DNA of 64,000 nt, taken from NCBI GenBank assembly GCA_032207245.1, contig CM063504.1, positions 18,864,407-18,928,406 on the forward strand. The letters are read 5' to 3'. This stretch comes from Pardosa pseudoannulata (taxonomy: Eukaryota > Arthropoda > Arachnida > Araneae > Lycosidae). Shown in pieces: positions 35,370-47,635 of this stretch. Position numbers and translations under genes: made by a program. Each line of letters opens with the position of its first letter. Position 1 is the first letter of the stretch. The notes below the pieces were generated by a model that did not search any database, was not told the DNA's origin, and worked only from the letters and a program-made list of their open reading frames with translations.

Positions 35370-35770
35370 ATCCATATATATGCAGCGATATGTATATGCA
35401 ACTTATAGAATACTGTGTTGTATAATTTGTGGACCTGGTGTGAATAAATGATCGTCCTTTTAATGGTAATATAGTTATTCCCAATATTTGGTATTCTACA
35501 TAGTTATATATGCAAACTTATAGGATAAATTGTGTGTTGTATAATGTGTGGATCTGGCGGGAATAAATGATCATAATTTTAATGCTGGTATAATTATTCC
35601 CATTATTTGGTATTCTTCGTAGTGATATATGCAGTGATATGTATATGCAACTTATAGGATACATTGTGTGTTGTATAAATTGTGGACCTAGCAGGAATAA
35701 ATAATCGTCCTTTTTAATGTTGGTATAATTATTTCCAATATTTGATATTCTACGTATTTATATATGCACA
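35370..35770. repeat. Three-unit tandem array, ~113-134-bp unit
   Basis: Each unit carries TATGCAACTTATAG (or a variant), GTGTTGTATAAT, a GGACCTGG..GGAATAAATGATC block and CCAATATTTGGTATTCTACG. Starts are near 35396, 35509 and 35643. The middle unit is shorter through loss of the CAGTGATATG segment. Confidence 0.9.
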
Positions 35771-37387
35771 CACTATTAAAATTCAAATGTAAACAAATGC
35801 ATCTTTATATTAATTTATTTATGTGTACATATGTATTAGAGACTATCTTTTAAATCCATAAATGATAAATTTAGTCAGACCATTTACATTCTAAAATTAC
35901 AGTTAGTTAGAAATTAGTTATAAATGTGAAAAATAACTATGGTGCCGTATGTCGGCTAAAGTTACAGCTATCATTCATCATCTATTGTTTACACTCCGAT
36001 ACTGTTGTTTTAGTTCATAAAATAATGTGTTAGCGTAGCTAAGAGACGGATATTACTTATGTGATAGTGTTCGTAAGTTTTGTAAAAGTAAGACCTGCAA
36101 AAATGGTCATTCTTCTTTTCTAGAAGAGAATCATAGTGAGACTACTCTCCACTTTTGTTCTATAAAAATCGTTTCATTTTTCTACTGCCCTTTTAAATTA
36201 GAAAATTGCTGTGTGACTTTAAATATGTGTGTTTTTATATTTATAAATTTTTAAAAGTTTTCTATATTATGTTTTATTTTTTGGTAATGCGTTTTACATT
36301 ACTTTACCATAGAATATGAGCTATTTGACTATTCTTTTGAATATATGAGCCTATTTATGTTAAAGGGATACAAGTCGATTTTATTTTATAAGGAGATAAG
36401 TCAGGGTTTGTATTTGTATGATTTGAAAAATATTGGTATATTTTATGTTTTTAATTAATTTATTGATTTAAGTTTATAGTGTGATCATTTTTAAAGTATT
36501 AATTAAAAGAATGTAGAATAACAATGTAATATAATTTTTGAACTAAATATTATCTCTTTGCGGAAAGGGGTCTTACACCACTTTCAAGGTAATTATATTT
36601 GTAACTTCATTAACTACGTATATTTATAACGAAATGGTGACAATTTTGAAGAATTTTTTGGGGGAGGAGTCCAGGGGATTGTTTATAAATAAGGCCTAAC
36701 AGATAGCATTCATTGTTATCATTAACTTTTTGTCAAAAATGGACTTCACCACTTTAAAAAAAATGGCTCTTAAAAAGCTTTAATATGTTTAAAGGGATTT
36801 TTCCAGGCTTAAAATTTCCGTTATAACTTTTATTCGATTCATTATAAAATAAAATGTTCTGCTATTTCTAGAATATATATTTTTAGGCAGATTTTTAATT
36901 ACGCTTCAACATTGAAAAAAAAATTAGTTTTGTTATTTTAAATAGCATTTTTAAAAAAAGCAGCAATATATACCAAATAAAAAAAATAAATTCATTTACT
37001 GAGAAGATAACTTTTGAGTAATGTATATTAGAAACTAAGTTTTTACATCCAATTGAAAATAAATATATTTTTTATACTGTAACTATAAAATATTAATGCT
37101 TTAACATTTCAAAATAAATATTTAAAAATATTGAAAAATTCAAAATGTATTAAGTTTTATAATATATTATTAAATAAAATATATTGTTCGTATTAATGTA
37201 ATTGAGGATTACTGAAAAAAAGCTTTCATTTGATAAAAAATTAGTTTCTAATTTAGATTTCAAAATTATATAATTTTTTTTATAGATTTATATTTTTTAC
37301 TGTTACTGTATATATTACGAAGTGTATCTTCATCTAAAACACTAGTCATTTTTTTATAAATTAAATTTATTATTAATAATTCAGGAA
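35771..37387. other. No gene seen
   Basis: AT-rich throughout, with a short G-rich stretch near 36660. No coding or repeat signature strong enough to name. Confidence 0.5.
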
Positions 37388-37496
37388 ATTTATTAAAGGT
37401 GAAAAGGCGAAATGTGCTTCTTAAAAAAGGAATCACATGCTGTTATATTTGCTATTTTGAATTGCCCGTGGAGGAAATCAGTCAGTCAGAGAGTTA
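37388..37496. mobile_element. Right end of a second MITE of the 33557 family
   Basis: GTGAAAAGGCGAAATGTGCT and the following CTTCTTAAA match the right part of the 33557-34138 element (GTAAAAAGGCGGGATGTGCT). The segment ends CAGTCAGAGAGTTAA, matching the terminal CAGCCAGGGGGTTAA. I could not find the left terminus in the AT-rich sequence upstream, so it is decayed or deleted. Confidence 0.6.
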
Positions 37497-38730
37497 ATAG
37501 GAAAATCCTTGGACACGAATATTGTGTACTAAGACATAAGATTTCGCAAATACCTAGGAAAAATGCAATTAGTCATTCAAACTGGACGAGATAAAAACCC
37601 AGAAAATCAAATTTTACTTCCATTGTGCTAAAATAAACAATTGGCAAATATTTTTCTTTGTCCCTATTACACGTATCCTTGTATTAAATTTTTTTATCCC
37701 GTATAATAGATTTCTCTTGCATTTTTTAGGTTTTCCCACGTTTGAACATAACATTTAATTTCTAGGTTATAATGTCACGGAGTACGGATAGCGATGGAGA
37801 CGGTTATTTTACAATTACTTTTCATATAAAAGAAGGCTTTTTTATCCCAGGAACAAATAAGATACCTATTAAAAAGTAGAATTACCAACTCTTTTCATAG
37901 CTATAAAACAAAGACGTCCTACTTTTGGTAAATTTAATACACCGCTGCATCATTTCTGTCGTAACGAAAGCTTAAGTTAATCGCATATTCATTTGCAGCA
38001 AACTGTGTCACTCTTGCCACTTTGCACTCCTGATTTTCTTTTACCCCAAAGCATTTTGCATAAATTGAATTAGACTTGATAAGGGAGAAGGGAGGGGAGT
38101 CTCAAAGTGTCTGAGATTTTGGCGTAGCCAGGTGGTCTTATCAGGATCTTTAGTGATAAAGGTTTTCATTAAAATGTAGTAAAAGCTCTTAATGCATTTT
38201 GCCACCATTAGGAATGCGAGTCAGTGTCATTAACTTTCATTTTTTTAGGAGTACAGCATATGTTTATGTCTGAAGTGGTATAGAGCGGAGATTTAATATT
38301 TTGATTATGCTTTTCTGTCGTTATAGATAAAGGAAAAATTTATAATAGTAAGTATATTAAAGAAATAAAACTTTGTTTTTATGTAACATTTTCAAAAAGA
38401 AACACTATAACAGTCGTAGTAAGTAAAATGTAAATGCGTTTTCTATGTAGATGTAACAACCCAAGCTTAATGTGTTTGGAATTGACTTTCAGCTGTAACC
38501 TTAATGAGCCCTGTAGTAGCGAAACTTTGACTGACTTTCAGTTAACTCATAATTTATTTTAATCCTTTAACTCCTTTAATCATTTAATAACATTTTGAAG
38601 GAAAAATTTCAAATCGTGCTATTTTAAATTAAAGGACCTATGACAGATTTATTTCTAATGGGAGGGGAGCCGCTTGTTGTTACAGCATTTGCCACTACCA
38701 AGCCGCATATATTTTTTTATCCATTTTATT
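37497..38730. other. No gene seen; GATA-type motif cluster at 38070-38165
   Basis: The patch around 38060-38230 is less AT-rich and contains CTTGATAAGG, GTCTTATCAGGATC and AGTGATAAAGG within 90 bp, three matches to the GATA-factor core on both strands. It is a candidate enhancer only. The remainder is AT-rich. Confidence 0.4.
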
Positions 38731-39022
38731 ATAGGAGTACCATATAGGCGGCCAACATTACTCAATACGACAACATATATAAACGAAGTGGATAGGCCTA
38801 ATTTAAAAGCAGAGACCGAGCAGTTGACCTCAGGATTGGCCTGTCACCCCCAGTGGTACCATTTGGGATCTTTAAGAACTTTGCAACCACAAACCTATTT
38901 TTACGCTCCAACCGCCATTAATGAACTCAATAGATCTTTGTCTGACTCAACCACTCGCAGGACTTCACAGTATGCTACAAGATCGATGCTTTTTTTGCCA
39001 CCTGAGCTACTTGGGCAGTTTT
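38731..39022 (-). mobile_element. SINE-B copy, nearly full length (minus strand)
   Basis: In plus-strand order: GGAGTACCATATAGGCGGCC, AGCAGAGACCGAGCAG, CAGGATTGGCCTGTCACCCC, then a tRNA-like head in reverse whose A-box reads GTAGCTCAGGTGGCA on the minus strand. The best preserved A-box of the family is here. The longest open frame of the window (152 codons, plus strand, 38674-39132) is an antisense translation of this SINE and should not be called a gene. Confidence 0.82.
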
Positions 39023-41149
39023 TTTTAAACATGCTCTGTTTTTCAAGATGCTATCAGATTGACCTAAAAATAATTTCTGAAATTAAAAAGTGTTTAAGTT
39101 ATACAACTATTAAAATCTCTGGTATATTTTAAAATATCAATATTACATGAAATGTTTTCTTGGGGTTAAAATAATACCTGTTGAATAAACTTAATAAGAA
39201 AACTATAAAAACTTTAAAGTCATTTTACTGAGAATGGTGTTTTTTCAACTTATGAGCATTGTAAATAAAAAACTATTGCACATATTAATTTCAAATTTTT
39301 ATAGTAAATACATTATACAATTAAGATGAAACTTTACTTAATATCTTCGTTCTTGTTTATTTCACTTAGTATTTATAGTATTTGAAATGGAATTTTCAAA
39401 CATTATTTTACCTTTAAAAAAAATCTAATTACCTCGTGTAATTATTTGATATTTTTTTAATTTAAATAGGTGAAGAATTATAGCTAACAATTATTGTTTA
39501 CAAAAAAGCAAAGATCGTTAATGAAACTAATTTTGTTGTAAGTCTGTGTCCAGTGTGTCACAATTTTTTTTTTTAGTTTTTAAAACATCTCACTTTAAAA
39601 AGTTATTGTTTTTTAAAACCAAATTAAATTCAGCAAAATTATTTTAATTAAAATAGAGATATATTGAAAAACTGATGTATTTACGATAATAATTCAAAAA
39701 TATCTAAGGCAAAAAATAAGGGAAAAAAAATTTATTTACAGTTGATAAAATGTGATGTGTATCCTATAAAACTGTAATAATAAAAAGGATTTATAACTTA
39801 CCATATATTGAAATATTTTCTCATTAATTTTCATGTATTCAACTGCAATATCTAAAGCTGAGATATTCTATCTTAATTTGATTTTTTAAATATTTAGTCA
39901 TTTGCGAAATGTTTTATACTGATGTGTAACTATTTGATTGATATTGTGCTTAAGGACAGTGAGACGTCATAACAATTACAGAAGGTGAATTCTTATTCAA
40001 AAATCACTGTATAACGTGTTTATTTCGGAGAAAATACATTTTGCTTTTACTTCAGAAAAAAAAAATTCTCAAATAAAACGCTAGAAAATTTCCTAATTCG
40101 TTATACTGCTTTGTTTACAGCAATCCTACGTATACCATGTTTTCTTTTGAGAGCATTGCACTGGTTTGTAGCGAGATATTAAGCATTTAACCCTTTCTCC
40201 TCTTTCCCGCCTCCGTTTTTGAGTTGTTCTACTTTTGGCCGCGAGATGGCTCCACCGTACTTCATTCATTACGTGTTTCATAATGGAAAGTAAGTACCCT
40301 ATTCAGTTTTACTTGCATTAATGCTTAGGAAGGCGTTGAAAATAAATCTAGCACTCTGAAGTCTTTTCTCCTCGATTTTATGCTATTTTCACTCTAGACA
40401 AACAAGAATTATTTCTTTTATTCCCTTTTCATTATTCTTATTCTAATAAAATGAAAGTTCCGTAGTTAACAAAAGGATTATACTCTTTGTATTTATTCAC
40501 CTTTACTCTCAAAGTATATACACGATTGTTAAACACACAGCTTTAAAGATGTAGCGTTAAATAATGCTTGCGCAAATATGCATGGTATATTTTATGGGTA
40601 GCATTGCAATCACATACAGCACGACGTCTATCTAAAAAAGATTTCGAGTTTTTTACGACCATCTATGCAAACAGTGTTATTTGAACTCGTGGTAACAAAT
40701 ATATACATTGTATCTAATTTTGTATCCGTATGAATGTATGTATAAAATGTTTTTCTGTTGTTCATATGGAGATATATTACAAAAAAAGAAGAAAAAAAGG
40801 CTTTAGATTTAGAGACTATATTGGTTTCGACAATTTTATAAAGTTGACTGAGCTGTTTATCGGGGATATCTTTACAAAAACTAAACAAATATATTGTAAA
40901 ACCTTAAAATGTATTTAAATATCATAAGGTATTTAAACCATTTATACTAATGTAATAATAATATGATTTCTGTAAAAATATTTAAATTAGACTAATATCA
41001 CATAAAATACATGATGAAACTTGGCAACCGGGAGAGGGTACCGGGGGGGGGGATCTGGACCCTACTCGAAATATTATCAGCATATCCATTAAAAGATATT
41101 TACATTTATTAAATTTTGTGTACATCACTATTTTCCGTCATAAGAGTCG
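39023..41149. other. No gene seen
   Basis: AT-rich. At 40188 a TTAACCCTTTCTCCTCTTTC stretch looks like a piggyBac-type left terminus, but no matching right end was found. A run of ten G lies near 41043. Confidence 0.5.
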
Positions 41150-41778
41150 AAAGATAGTTTTTACCATGTAAAGAATAAAGACATTTCAATTAGAATTCGC
41201 ATTAAAATTGGTCACAGATTAATTAGAATTCGCATTAAAATTGGTCACAGATTAACAATCTTAGCCTTGTTTTCGGAACATATAGGCATAACTATAAATG
41301 CAGTTAAGGGTTTAAACAAGTTGACCATGTAAAGAATAAATAGTTTTTTACCATGTAAAGAAAAAACACTTCAATTAGAATTCGCATTAAAATTGGTCAC
41401 AGATTAACAAATTTAGCCTTGCTTTCGGTGCATATAGGCATAACTATAAATGCAGATAGAGGTTTAAACAAGTTAACCATGTAAAGAATAAATAGTTTTT
41501 TACCATGTAAAGAATAAAAACATTTCAATTAGGTTTCGAATTAAAATTGGTCAGAAATTAACAAATTTAGCCTTGATTTCGGTGCATATAGGCATAACTA
41601 TAAATGCAGATAGAGGTTTAAACAAGTAAAGAATAAATAGTTTTTTACCATGTAAAGAATAAAAACATTTCAATTAAGTTTCGAATTAAAATTGGTCAGA
41701 AATTAACAAATTTAGCCTTGATTTCGGTGCATATAGGCATAACTAGAAATGCAGGTAAGGTTTAAAATAGTTGGCCTT
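41150..41778. repeat. Four-unit tandem array, ~150-bp unit
   Basis: TTACCATGTAAAGAATAAA recurs near 41162, 41349, 41500 and 41647, each followed by CATTTCAATTAG, an AAAATTGGTCA block, TTTAGCCTTG, GCATATAGGCATAACTATAA and TAAACAAGTT. Unit 1 contains an internal 36-bp duplication of ATTAGAATTCGCATTAAAAT plus GGTCACAGATTA. The later units are closest to each other. Confidence 0.93.
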
Positions 41779-42656
41779 AAAAGCTCGAAGAATTAATTTA
41801 CTGCAATTAAATGTTATTTATAAATTACTGAGTATGCCATACTATTTTTGAAATTTCGTTTTGATACAAGATATGCCATTTTATAAAAGAAAAATAAAAG
41901 AATGTTATAATTCCTTTGAATTTTTTTTTTTTATTTTCCTAGTTATTCATAAAATTAATTATGTTTATTTTCGTCAGGTAAATGCTGGAGCATGTAAATT
42001 ATATATGCTCCAGTATTTACTAAGCATATTTAAACCAGGTGAAAACTTAGTGTAAATTAAAACGCAGAATGTGATTTCAAATATCTCTTTCAAAGATACA
42101 GTGAAATTACTTACAGAGTTACTTATGACGTATTTAATGTTGCATACAAAACTATGGATGTATATGTATATCTTGTGTATTGTTTACTTTGTGTGTGGGA
42201 TGAGTTTTCTTTCATCTCTTAGATAAATATGAGATGGACAGTTTAATGTACTATGGACACTCTCTGAAAAATTCATCCTACGTCACTGCTTATCAACATA
42301 ATTCATTTTGCTCTATCGGAAATGTATCTTTGTGTTTTGCTTTCTTCTCTTAATTTTGTAGACAATAGCCAGTAAACGTCTCTGTGTTGAAATCTATATC
42401 TTCAAATCAAGAAGTTCGGTGCTTCGTACAGCTGAATAGAGTTTGAATTTATGATGTATAAAATGACATAAACAGTCAACGTGTATTTTCAGTGGTATAT
42501 ACTACATGCCTCATAAAGTCATACGAAGTATGCATCCGTCAGTTCCATATTATGCGGATATTATACAAGATTCTAGATAAGAGGTTAGAGGGTATAGTAG
42601 ATTATGGTCGTTTGCAGTCATGATAAGAAAAGATTTAAGCGGTATGGCTCAGCCTA
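41779..42656. other. No gene seen
   Basis: AT-rich; the 64-codon frame at 41861 shows no domain. Confidence 0.5.
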
Positions 42657-42995
42657 ATGAGTGACTGTAAAAAAATATTGATCATAGCTCTCCTGAGCGA
42701 GTTACCAATCCAACAAAATTAGTTATACCATAATCTTTACCGTATATTAAGTTAACCATAATATATTACTTATGCCGAAATCTGTTAGCTATACCATAAT
42801 TTTTTACTTATAGAGTTTTGATCTGTTTCTCTTTGTTTACTAAAAAGGTAAATTAGCTTTAAGTATGATTTCTTTAATCAATTAATACTTTAAAGAGTGA
42901 CTGGTTCTAAAAGTATAACATAGTGTCATGACTCTCCTGACCAACTAACTAACTCAAGAAAATATTAGTTTTACCATAATTTTCTTTTAGACTTA
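42657..42995. repeat. Diverged tandem duplication, ~237-bp period
   Basis: GAGTGACTGTAAAAAAATAT with CTCTCCTGAGCGAGTTACCA and TTAGTTATACCATAAT, from 42657, recurs from 42894 as GAGTGACTGG, CTCTCCTGACCAACTAACTA and TTAGTTTTACCATAAT. The second unit is cut short by the SINE-A insertion that follows. Confidence 0.7.
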
Positions 42996-43018
42996 CCATT
43001 TGAGCCTTAACCATTTGA

Positions 43019-43195
43019 GCAATGGTCAAATGGTTAGGGCGCTAATTTTCCGTACCAGTGTTCGTGAGTTCGAATTCTAATGTGGCATGGGTGTCGTAGT
43101 CTTTCGAAATCGGTTTTAAGCGGTCGGTCCCGGTCTCATTAGCCTTCGTGTTGCATAAAAGTACACAGTAACGTTCCAAACCAAACCAAATCAAA
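43019..43195 (+). mobile_element. SINE-A, full-length copy
   Basis: A-box region AATGGTCAAATGGTTAGGGC, B-box GAGTTCGAATTCT (one arm mutated), body GTCGGTCCCGGTCTCATTAG and tail CCAAACCAAACCAAATC. The sequence just upstream, CCATTTGAG, is an inverted copy of its own CAAATGG and may be a small rearrangement. No convincing target duplication. Confidence 0.88.
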
Positions 43196-43317
43196 ACTTT
43201 GAGAGTCGTCATACACTGTTTATCCTCTCTGTTTGGAAAAATAAATTTCTTTCTAACGCATCTGGCAATACATGAGCTACATGTCTTTATACTAATATAA
43301 GGCTGCGAAGCTGTAAC

Positions 43318-43606
43318 CCATTTAGCACCACCCGAGGAACACGTGTAGCTTAAGGTATGCTTCGGACGCGAGTAACATTACCCCCGCTAGGTCCTCGTAA
43401 TTTAGAAGCAGGGACCAAGAAGACCCCCAGGATTGGCCTGCCACCCATAAAGGTATCATTTGAGAATTTGGAGGACCCCTAACATATTTTACGTGCTCCA
43501 GTCACCTTTAACGAACACGGCGGATATTTGACCAGCTCGAGCCCCGAACCCGCAAACTTTCATTTACGAGATCGCTGTATTTGAAGACTGAGTCACCGCG
43601 GCTCTG
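43318..43606 (-). mobile_element. SINE-B copy, full length (minus strand)
   Basis: On the minus strand it starts with a tRNA-like head (GAGCCGCGGTGACTCAGTC, then GGGTTCGGGGCTCGAGCTGG). It passes CGCCGTGTTCGTTAAAGGTG and AAATTCTCAAATGATACC, then GGTGGCAGGCCAATCCTGGG, ending in GGTGCTAAATGG. It lies 120 bp downstream of a SINE-A copy. Confidence 0.82.
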
Positions 43607-44556
43607 GAAAAGAAAAATATTCTTAATTTCATCAAACTACTTAAATAAATCCAAATTCACCAGATTCAATTCAAAAGTCAGTATTTATAGAAATAACAGA
43701 GTATCTAATTATAAAAAGAAAACTGTATGCAGGGAAAATGGAAATTGTTATTCGATTTTTTTTCATCCTAGCAAATTTAATTGAAGCTAATTTAAACGAA
43801 TTAGTTTTTTTTTCTTTAAAAAAATAAAAAGAAAACCACGAAGGAATTTTTTTGGAAGAAATGACTCGTTTAAAATCATTTCAGTGAACTGTGTTTCAGT
43901 CAATTACTAATTGATTCAAATGAGATGGTTTTGGCAAGAAAATTAACAGCTTAGTTTTAACTTATCAGTTGTTTCAAATGCTTCAGTAAATCCTTCTTGA
44001 CCTGAGTTTGCAATTGCCTTTATGTACAACAAAGTGCGACAATTTGTTTTCATTTCTCCTTCAATGAAAATTTTAATTGATTGTAAATTTATCACTTTTA
44101 ACGCCTGTAAAGCTTAAAGCAACGCAGTGTATGTGCATTGTGAAATGTGCACATGTTTATAGTATAAATATTATGCATGGTAAATCGGATGGATTCCACC
44201 GAAGTGCAATTTTACTTATGAAAAATGTTACTAATTTTAATGTGGAGTTATTTTACGAGTGTTTGCTGATAAACAATTTATTAGTGTTCATTTTGACAAG
44301 ATTTGAAAACAGTAAATGTTAGATGTTTAGAGGGTTATTCTATAGACCAATAAAAGAGATCTTTACTACAAAATAATCCAATAGATATTAAAATAATATG
44401 GATATGTATTTCATCATAATATGTCAGTTAAATCCAGGTAAGTTACAGTTTCTTTAGATTACACATTCTGTACAAAAACAATAAAACTATAAAGTTTTAG
44501 TAATTTTATAATCAGAAGTAACTGTTAAATAACGTTTGTCCTTTTAAAACTTATAT
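43607..44556. other. No gene seen
   Basis: AT-rich. Frames of 67 and 81 codons (43581 and 44077) lack any recognisable motif. Confidence 0.45.
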
Positions 44557-44610
44557 AAGCCTTCTTGTAGCAAATAGTTTATCGTAGCGTTTCAAGCCAA
44601 ACCCAAACAT
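44557..44610 (+). mobile_element. SINE-A, 5'-truncated diverged fragment
   Basis: It carries only the 3' module (TAAGCCTTCTTGTAGCAAAT, TTTATCGTAGCGTTTC) and a CCAAACCCAAAC tail. Its start falls at the same body position as in the 18711 and 22250 copies. Confidence 0.7.
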
Positions 44611-44948
44611 TTTACGGTATTTAATAGGTTCTTGTCCTTCCATTTTAATTTACAAAATTATTAAGATTTCTCAGCAGCTTACTGTAAAACAGACGCTTTA
44701 GGTGAGAAACACTGTTGTCTCACGCCGTTATTTTACCAAATAAATAGATATAATTTATACAGGGGGGTAAACATGCGTGCAGTTATATGTCAGTGTATCT
44801 TATTTGTGCGTGTGTATATGTAATATTGCTCGTCTGTATACTCGTCCTGATATTGTCCTATGCATATATGTTTATTAGACGCCCGTACGCCTGTTTGTAT
44901 ACTGTGCCAAGGTCGTAAACAAATGGATTGATTTGGGGGAACCCGCCC

Positions 44949-44950
<2 letters not shown>
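44611..44950. other. No gene seen
   Basis: Mixed AT-rich sequence leading into the TA array. GTGTATATGTAATATTG and similar words hint at an old microsatellite. Confidence 0.45.
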
Positions 44951-45047
<97 letters not shown>

Positions 45048-45048
45048 C
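44951..45048. repeat. (TA)n(TG)n microsatellite at the tail of SINE-C copy 2
   Basis: TA array of about 56 bp changing to a TG run of about 38 bp, directly joined to the SINE-C tail. The TA-to-TG order matches the array at 59743. Confidence 0.95.
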
Positions 45049-45510
45049 TACACGACCCGATAGACGCTATCCTGTTTTAATGCTGTAAATCCAAAATTGT
45101 AACGTTTTTAAATAAATTATAAATTTGGCCGTTTTGATGGAAAAGTAAGAAAAAAATATCTTAAAAATACTTGACGCCACCACGCGTACAGTCAACACAA
45201 ACGTAATTATATTAAATTAAAATTGCCACATCGCCAGTACGGGGATTTGATCCTGGGATTTATCGTAATGAAGCCCGCTGCGTCATAGATACGTTGGCAG
45301 CGAAGAGTTTCAAGCGGCATTATAATAATCTCAATAAATACGCAATTATGGATTTAAAAAAACATTTTCTATCGAATCAAATTATGAATCTAAACCATTC
45401 TCGAATCAACTTAATTAAATACACAAAATTTCATCAAAATCAGTCCAGCCGTTTAGGAGGAGTTCTATTACAAACACACGGACAAAAAGAATTTTATATA
45501 GAGAGATAAT
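45049..45510 (-). mobile_element. SINE-C, internal-tRNA repeat, copy 2 (minus strand)
   Basis: Reverse-complemented, it reads TTTTTGTCCGTGTGTTTGTA, ATAGAACTCCTCCTAAACGG, CTGGACTGATTTTGATGAAA. A tRNA-like unit follows (TGACGCAGCGG as A-box, GGATCAAATCC as B-box, at about 45215-45298), then the tail TTACTTTTCCATCAAAACGG. It is collinear with 14112-14580 for over 430 bp, which defines the family. The 71-codon plus-strand frame inside it is an artefact. Confidence 0.78.
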
Positions 45511-46344
45511 TTAAAAATAATAATAATGAAAAGTCCCATTTGATCTAGGCAACAATGTTCTAAAAAAGCACACTGTGTTCTTGCCCAGGGCATGGACCTC
45601 GGGTGCCTGAGTGCTAATCAAGCCCCGAGTTTACCAAGCACTGTCTTATCAAAAGAGGACCATGGTGATGTCTTTTTTGTAACAAGATGTCATTAACCCC
45701 CAGTTTTCAACAAAATCAATCCAAGTTTTCCGCGGTCTTCGGCAAAAGACTGTTTTGTCTATCAGTCATGTGGAGTCCCATATAAAGACTCTCTTCTACT
45801 CGGAGTCAGTCACAAAAGACGACCGATGACTCGCAGAAAACAATGGGATGTTTGGACGACATCGCTGAATCATAATTGCTGTCGTCGGGGAATTTATTAA
45901 TATTTATATGCCACTGCGCAGAAGCAAAAAAAAATATTCTTTTAACTCGTTATTCAAAACCGCAACCGAATCAATTTCTGGAAGCATGATTAATACCCGA
46001 GATATTTTTGCAGCATTGGAAAAATAATTAAGGCAGAATTAGCATACAGCAATCTCGCATCTTATATTCATGAGAAATATTGTTGCTCGGGTATCGTTCT
46101 ACAACAATGTATTTACAGGGGGGAAGAGGACTTTAAAAAAATAGAGAGTTTTGATATATGTAGTTCTTTATGAAGGGTTAATTATACTTCCGACTATTCA
46201 AGTGTTAAGCTTAATCTTTTCTAATACAAAATCCAAATTGGAAAATCTACAAAATTTAAAGGAGTAAGCTATGATTTTTATACGTTTTATACAATAATTA
46301 TTTTTAGATGGTTTTTGTAAATGGTAAAATAGAATTCCAGGGTG
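45511..46344. other. No gene seen; mixed-composition candidate element at 45560-45920
   Basis: The 360-bp patch after the SINE-C copy is clearly less AT-rich and non-repetitive (GGGCATGGACCTCGGGTGCC, CCGCGGTCTTCGGCAAAAGA, GACGACATCGCTGAATCATA). No open frame spans it and no splice pattern is evident. A conserved non-coding element is a reasonable guess. The rest is AT-rich. Confidence 0.45.
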
Positions 46345-46620
46345 CTTTGTTCCACTGATGAGTATCATTGCTTCGTAATAAAATTTTTAACAATAGAAAG
46401 AAATTTTCAATACCAAATTAATTTGAATTGTACTTGCTATAGGGGAGGATTGGATAACAAGTAGAGTATTTTCAGTTCATTTACTAATTACCCAATATTG
46501 AGTTCAACTGATGAGCATCATTGGTTCACAATACTCTTCTTAATAGGATAAAGTGATTTTCAATAGCAAATTAGCTTGAATTAAGTTTTATAAGGGTGAA
46601 AATCTGATAAACGATCTACA
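46345..46620. repeat. Diverged tandem duplication, ~152-bp period
   Basis: TTCCACTGATGAGTATCATT, TTTTCAATACCAAATTAATT and TATAGGGGAGGATTGGATAA in unit 1 correspond to TTCAACTGATGAGCATCATT, TTTTCAATAGCAAATTAGCT and TATAAGGGTGAAAATCTGAT in unit 2. Confidence 0.75.
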
Positions 46621-46896
46621 CTATTCCTGCTTATCCTTTTTTTTAAATTAGCTCATACCATTATCATGTTTTCCAGATTAGTTGGAGAGTTTTGACTTAT
46701 TTAAATGATTGTAAAAATGATAAGCTATTTTTCTTTTCTGGAATATAAAATAACAATACCCTATAAGGGGAAAATTACGGTGAAATTAGTATTTTGTTTG
46801 GTTGATCAGTTCACGAAAAGATCTGATAAATGTTTTTCTTCAAGGGCAACTTAATCTCATTAGGTTCTTAGTTGGTAGGTACATTTTTTTCACGGG

Positions 46897-47196
46897 AGTC
46901 GGGTTAACTCAATCGGCAAAGACATTGATCTGATAACAGGAGGTTTGCAAATTCAAGGCTCGAGCTTTCCAAAGATCCGTCGTGTTCAGTAATGGCTATT
47001 TTGTTACTTAAACTAGGTTAATAGTCGCATGACCTGCAAGTTCCCAAACAATACCTGTAGAGGTGGCAGCTCATGCCTGAAGATCTTTTACTTGGTCGGT
47101 ATTTCTAAATTATCAAGACCCACTTGTTTGTGTTGTCCCTCCTACGTTACAGAGTAATGATTGCCACTTATGTTGTTCCCATAATGAAATGACCAA
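46897..47196 (+). mobile_element. SINE-B copy, full length (plus strand)
   Basis: The tRNA-like head (GGGAGTCGGGTTAACTCAAT, then GGTTTGCAAATTCAAGGC as T-arm) leads into AAGATCCGTCGTGTTCAGTA, CAAGTTCCCAAACAATACCT and GTAGAGGTGGCAGCTCATGC. It ends GTTGTTCCCATAATGAAAT. It is the only plus-strand copy of the family and fixes its orientation. Confidence 0.8.
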
Positions 47197-47635
47197 CATA
47201 TATCTGCGTCTTGTTAGAGAAGAATTCTGTTAGAAGCAAGTACTCCCTTATAAAAATGATAAATATTCTCGGGGAATTCATGCCCTACCAGTTATTTATG
47301 AATCATCCAATCTTTTCTTCTTCAGTAGAAGGCCAAAGTCTCAAAATAACCCACAGGATGATAATCACTCATTGTTTTTATTTTTGAATCAACACGATAT
47401 ACATGACATACAAAGATTGCGCTCAGCCATTTTGTTTTCTGGCAAGATGTTTGTACACCTAAATCAGCCTCAAGAATGACATATTAAATTGCATCAAATT
47501 TTATATCCCCGAAATTGTGCAGCTGTAAAATGAAATTCTATGTTTGAACTGTTTTATTTCCACATAGGTGTTATCCCATAATTCACCCATTTCATGTTCA
47601 AGATATATAAAATGAGCTTATAGCTAAATTGTAAA
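47197..47635. other. No gene seen
   Basis: AT-rich, moderately mixed composition near 47400-47500. No feature recognised. Confidence 0.45.

Noticed and set aside
36770..37260. Dispersed-repeat relationship with 26510-27060
   Set aside because: Only loose shared wording (AACTTTTGA, TTAGAAACTAA) in very AT-rich sequence; too weak without an alignment.
38674..39132. Longest open frame of the window (152 codons, plus strand)
   Set aside because: It is the antisense translation of a SINE-B copy; the middle of the peptide matches the translated repeat and not a protein family.
40188..40270. Left end of another piggyBac element (TTAACCCTTTCTCC)
   Set aside because: No matching right terminus or duplication was found downstream, and the pyrimidine-rich word is easily produced by chance.
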